A stretch of 64,000 nucleotides of DNA from an uncultured Prevotellaceae bacterium. Lineage in GTDB: Bacteria; Bacteroidota; Bacteroidia; Bacteroidales; Bacteroidaceae. Positions 60,616 to 64,000 of this stretch are shown one piece after another. Location of the stretch: assembly GCA_902801155.1 (NCBI GenBank), contig CADCHG010000001.1:62001-126000 (forward strand), in the 5' to 3' direction. Position 1 is the stretch's first letter; the number at the start of each line of letters is the position of its first letter. The position numbers and the translations under genes were made by a program. A model generated the notes under the pieces. That model made no database searches, was not told where the DNA came from, and saw only the letters and a list, made by a program, of their open reading frames with translations.

Positions 60616-61479
60616 TCACAACAAATTAAATTTATGTAATATCCTAGCCATGTAAAAATCAATACATTTCCCTTCTTTGTAATATGAGTTTATCAAGTCC
60701 GTATATATTGAATCTAAATAAGAATCCAGCAATGATGTATTTTTTCTACCAATCACCAGATGGTTGTTTAAGTCAGAAATAGCATCCTTAAACACAGATA
60801 ACCTATGTTTGTTCATACTTGACGGATATGTACGATAACTCAGCGTTGTCTCATCTGTTCCATCGTGAATATATGTTATCTTACCAATCGTTGCTATACC
60901 TTTACAATTTAAAAGATACTGATAGCAGAATAAGCGATCCTCACCCAAAGACAACTTTTCATCAAAAAACAAGTTTTCCTTATTTCTGTAAGTTCTATCC
61001 CATGGTACTTGAAATCTCAGGAACTCAGTTTCTGAAATGAATTTCCTAATGCTCTCTATTCCTATATATTTTCCTATATTATATCCATGTTCGGTAGTCT
61101 TATCTGGATGCATAAATCGGAAACCTGTCATAACAAGATCCACATCATCTGTAGCTGCATCCATCAATGAAGCAATATGGTCAGGCATAAGGGAATCATC
61201 ACTATCAATAAAGACCAACCACTCACCACTTGCAATATTTAGTCCGTAATTCCTTGCAGAACTTACTCCACCATTTTCTTTATGGACGACCTTGAATCTT
61301 GTATCACGAATAGCATATTCATCAATAATCGTAGAAGAATCATCAGTGCTACCATCGTCAACAACAATACACTCATAATCCTGATAAGATTGGGCAAGGA
61401 TGCTATCCAGACAACGACACAATTTGTTCCCTGTATTATAGACAGGAATAATGATTGATACCTTTTTTACTTCTCCCAT
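60616..61479 (-). CDS. GT2-family glycosyltransferase
   Basis: This 287-residue GT-A enzyme has VSIIIPVYNTGNKLCRCLDS, CIVVDDGSTDDSSTIIDEY, SSARNYGLNIASGEWLVFID and the following SDDSL as the DxD site. A LGEDRLFCYQYLL motif marks the acceptor side. Its start overlaps the neighbouring acyltransferase by 13 nt. Confidence 0.88.
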   Translation of the reverse strand: MGEVKKVSIIIPVYNTGNKLCRCLDSILAQSYQDYECIVVDDGSTDDSSTIIDEYAIRDTRFKVVHKENGGVSSARNYGLNIASGEWLVFIDSDDSLMPDHIASLMDAATDDVDLVMTGFRFMHPDKTTEHGYNIGKYIGIESIRKFISETEFLRFQVPWDRTYRNKENLFFDEKLSLGEDRLFCYQYLLNCKGIATIGKITYIHDGTDETTLSYRTYPSSMNKHRLSVFKDAISDLNNHLVIGRKNTSLLDSYLDSIYTDLINSYYKEGKCIDFYMARILHKFNLL

Positions 61480-62111
61480 TCAATATCTTTTCTTATTACC
61501 CTAGCAGGAACACCACCAACAAGCGACTTAGATTCCATAATAGATTTTGACACTATCGCACCTTGTGCAACTATGCATCCATCAGCAATCTTTACATTTT
61601 TTGCTACGATAGTGTTTGATGTCAGCCATACATGATTACCGATTTCTATAGCACCTATGCGTTTTACAGCCATACCATCATGCAAAATGGAATGGCCATC
61701 ATCTGTATTTATCTGTACATTCCACCCAAGCGAACATTCATCACCAATCTTAATTCTTTCAGCAGAACGAATATGACAGTTCTTATTACAATAGAAATTC
61801 TTACCAAGTTCAATAACTGCATTTTTATCACAACGTAATGTAGTCCCCTGCCCTATCACACACATAGCATTAAGTTTTAGCATTGCGCCCTCCTCCATAT
61901 AAATGCCTCCCTGCATTTCTTGAAGTCCCACACTACCACAATCTCCCAAAAAGAAATTCCTTCGATAGGGAAAATCCAAAACAATCTGTCCACGCTTCAA
62001 CTTCAGCACCTTGAAGTTTGTCGTTATCCAAATAGGGAGGTATATCGCCTGTCTAAATGGAAGATATCTAAAATTGAAATATATGGATTTTATACGATTC
62101 AATAACTGCAT
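61467..62111 (-). CDS. Hexapeptide acyltransferase
   Basis: This 214-residue left-handed beta-helix protein has CVIGQGTTLRCDKNAVIELG, IKIGDECSLGWNVQINTDDG followed by HSIL with the likely catalytic His, IGNHVWLTSNTIVAKNVKIA and LVGGVPARVIRKDIEWE. It is probably a sugar O-acetyltransferase of the polysaccharide locus. Confidence 0.82.
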   Translation of the reverse strand: MQLLNRIKSIYFNFRYLPFRQAIYLPIWITTNFKVLKLKRGQIVLDFPYRRNFFLGDCGSVGLQEMQGGIYMEEGAMLKLNAMCVIGQGTTLRCDKNAVIELGKNFYCNKNCHIRSAERIKIGDECSLGWNVQINTDDGHSILHDGMAVKRIGAIEIGNHVWLTSNTIVAKNVKIADGCIVAQGAIVSKSIMESKSLVGGVPARVIRKDIEWEK

Positions 62112-62152
62112 ACATTCTACAATACTACAAAAACGAAATCATCCAATATGAA

Positions 62153-62956
62153 TCATCCAAAAATCTTTAGGATAAACCTCAAAAGCAGAGCTGGCAATCC
62201 GCCTTTACTTTCTATTTTCCTGACTCTCTTATATGTATGTCCCTTATCATACACATATATTCTTGAAACAAGAGACATTATATGTTTTGGGACAATAACT
62301 TCTAGTGCCTGATGAAACTCCTCCACATTTCTATTAACGGAAGATGTGCTTATTCCATGCTTATCAAATACACAAACAACAATGTCTATTTTTCTGAAAT
62401 GATATCCATCAAGCATCAATTTTATGTTTTTCACGCAATCACATGAGATTTTGTATTGCTCATCATATTGTTCATCATCAAATACATGCCGACTAAAGAA
62501 CATTGCCTGATGACACAATGGAAGCACAACAAGTTCATAAATATCCAAAGAAGACGGATGCGCCCTTGTTTCCATCCTGTCTCCATAGTCTAATATGCAA
62601 TCACCATAGAACACATCTGACTTCTCTGCCGATATCAGTTCTACAACTTTTCGTAAGGTATCTTTATCCAAAAACCAATCACCAGAATTCATAAAATTAA
62701 GGTATTCGCCCTTTGCCCTGGCCATACCTTTATTCATGGCATTAAATATACCTTTATCTGATTCTGAACACCAGAAAGAAATATTAGCCTCTGGCTTTGC
62801 TGCAAGACTCACTATAAACTCCTTAGAACCATCATTACTTCCACCATCAATGATAATCCATTCAAAACCTCTAAAAATCTGTGAAAGAACAGATTCTGCC
62901 GTTTTCTTTAGCCCTTCTAGGTTGTTATAGTTGATTGTTATTATTGAGAGTTTCAT
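62153..62956 (-). CDS. GT2-family glycosyltransferase, WcaE-like
   Basis: This 267-residue GT-A enzyme has LSIITINYNNLEGLKKTAES, WIIIDGGSNDGSKEFI, GIFNAMNKGMARAKGEYLNF and then MNSGDWF, the GSNDGS/NSGD pattern of WcaE-type transferases. LCHQAMFFSRHVF near residue 145 is also typical. It overlaps the next gene by 4 nt. Confidence 0.88.
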   Translation of the reverse strand: MKLSIITINYNNLEGLKKTAESVLSQIFRGFEWIIIDGGSNDGSKEFIVSLAAKPEANISFWCSESDKGIFNAMNKGMARAKGEYLNFMNSGDWFLDKDTLRKVVELISAEKSDVFYGDCILDYGDRMETRAHPSSLDIYELVVLPLCHQAMFFSRHVFDDEQYDEQYKISCDCVKNIKLMLDGYHFRKIDIVVCVFDKHGISTSSVNRNVEEFHQALEVIVPKHIMSLVSRIYVYDKGHTYKRVRKIESKGGLPALLLRFILKIFG

Positions 62957-64000
62957 GAAATGCTATTATAAACACGAGCCAACTGCATCGCCGATTTCTT
63001 CCAAGAATACTTTTCCAAGCATTTTCTCTGTTTCTTTAATAGTAAAGAACGTTCCTGAATAGTCATGGAATACATTTTCTCAAACTGTTCGGCAAAATTA
63101 GATTCCATTTTGTTCATTTCGAAATATATGGCAGCATCTCCTGCAATTTCAGGGAAGCAACTAGTTTTGTTCAACATCACAGGACAATCAGACTGAAATG
63201 CTTCTAGTATCGGTATTCCAAATCCTTCATATTCACTTGTATATACAAAACAAACAGCATGATGATATAAAGAATAGAATTCCTCGTCATTAGCAACCCA
63301 TTGTTGGATAAATCGATCCTTTATGCTATATTTCTCCATCAGTCGAAGTTCCTCATCACAAAAGGATTTTCCAGTACATACAACCGTGAGTTCCTGATAG
63401 CGCTTTAATACAGGAACTAAATTCTCAACAAACAAGTCAAAATTCTTGTAATATTTCCTATCACCAACATAAAGAATGTAAGGTTTTGAAAAAAAAGGAT
63501 TGGAATGATCTATATGTAGAAATGAACAACCATGATAAATAACGTGTACCCTATCCTCATTCACATTAAGTAAGCGAACAATGTCATTTTTAGTATTCTC
63601 GCTAACAGCGATTATCGCTGCTGCTTTTGGAGCAAGGTTTTTCATCTTTTCTACCTGCCATTTCCAATTTTTGTTGTCAATGCCAGAATATATCCATGGA
63701 ATCATGTCATGAATGGTAAGAACAAAAGGCTTATTACCAAGATACGGGAGGAAATAATCATCAAAAAAAGTTGGATGAAAAATATCATATCTTCCTCGTT
63801 TTAAAGTTTCAATAGAATATAGTCGATTATACTCATGTTCATGAAAATAACTGTAATTATCCGATTGATAAGGCATTCCTTTAACAATATGGTTATAAAT
63901 ACCAAACAAACGACTTTTCAAAGGAAAATTGAAAGGGAATATAAAATGTTCATAGTTATAGCCTACAGGGACACCAACTGCCATATCTCGAAGATATACA
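62953..64000 (-). CDS. GT4-family glycosyltransferase, 5' partial
   Basis: The frame stays open to the right edge (VYLRD upstream of the Met at 63984), so the true start may lie beyond the window. Visible parts are FVLTIHDMIPWIYSG, AAIIAVSENTKNDIVRLLNV, YILYVGDRKYYKNFDLFVEN, and the donor-binding SEYEGFGIPILEAFQSDCPV. It is a GT-B enzyme of the WbaZ/MtfB-like type. It shows that the polysaccharide locus continues past 64 kb. Confidence 0.85.
   Translation of the reverse strand, partial: VYLRDMAVGVPVGYNYEHFIFPFNFPLKSRLFGIYNHIVKGMPYQSDNYSYFHEHEYNRLYSIETLKRGRYDIFHPTFFDDYFLPYLGNKPFVLTIHDMIPWIYSGIDNKNWKWQVEKMKNLAPKAAAIIAVSENTKNDIVRLLNVNEDRVHVIYHGCSFLHIDHSNPFFSKPYILYVGDRKYYKNFDLFVENLVPVLKRYQELTVVCTGKSFCDEELRLMEKYSIKDRFIQQWVANDEEFYSLYHHAVCFVYTSEYEGFGIPILEAFQSDCPVMLNKTSCFPEIAGDAAIYFEMNKMESNFAEQFEKMYSMTIQERSLLLKKQRKCLEKYSWKKSAMQLARVYNSIS

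Overview
The window is a chromosomal segment from a member of Bacteroidota, most likely Prevotellaceae (Prevotella/Segatella-like). Support comes from many promoters of the Bacteroidota form (TTTG, 19-21 nt, TAnnTTTG), a tmRNA whose tag reads GENNYALAA, a bacterial serine palmitoyltransferase, a fimbrillin-type lipoprotein, omega and DUF4293 proteins of the Bacteroidota type, and a FucP-type fucose cluster. The genus is inferred from remembered protein resemblance, not from a search.

Layout: 1-9.3 kb holds housekeeping genes: an acyl-CoA ligase fragment, a TlpA-like thioredoxin, a GH13 amylase, fabD, the rpsF-rpsR-rplI operon and divergent rho. 9.3-14.8 kb holds a decayed toxin-antitoxin locus with a palindromic element next to it, uvrB, bamD-rpoZ-DUF4293, and a frameshifted sugar acetyltransferase. 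14.9-22.2 kb holds rplU-rpmA, a fimbrillin-type lipoprotein preceded by an unannotated 50-codon gene, PhzF, two GNATs, a Gp37/Gp68 (DUF5131) protein, a zinc-ribbon protein and a CPBP protease. 22.2-27.7 kb is a catabolic unit: FucP transporter, AraC regulator, and a divergent aldose dehydrogenase - lactonase - zinc dehydrogenase operon, which fits oxidative use of L-fucose or L-galactose. 27.9-32.1 kb holds a uracil-DNA-glycosylase-like protein, rmuC, a PurF-like protein and ssrA.

32.3-36.3 kb encodes the envelope half of a Wzy-type capsule system (Wza-like lipoprotein, Wzc-like autokinase, PHP-type phosphatase), followed by a small hydrolase and an HD protein. Serine palmitoyltransferase, a lipid kinase, trpS and two tRNAs intervene. 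From 41.8 kb to the right edge, almost everything is on the minus strand and forms an AT-rich polysaccharide locus: eleven or twelve glycosyltransferases, five hexapeptide acyltransferases, a polymerase, a phosphoethanolamine-transferase-like enzyme and a nucleotidyltransferase-like protein. No flippase or initiating transferase is visible, so the locus probably continues past 64 kb. Inside it, on the opposite strand, sits a VirE/SF3-like ATPase gene bracketed by 94-bp inverted arms.

The most unusual feature is non-coding. Seven intergenic spacers carry arrays of related words spaced at exactly 11 bp for 4-12 units (2400, 10146, 15754, 21121, 27770, 40077 and 50602). The second is the 1.6-kb ATPase element at 50709-52317. 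Others are a 221-bp symmetric element with a perfect 46-bp AT palindrome (2597-2817), a 274-bp palindromic element (9399-9672), and two further repeat families placed at gene ends.
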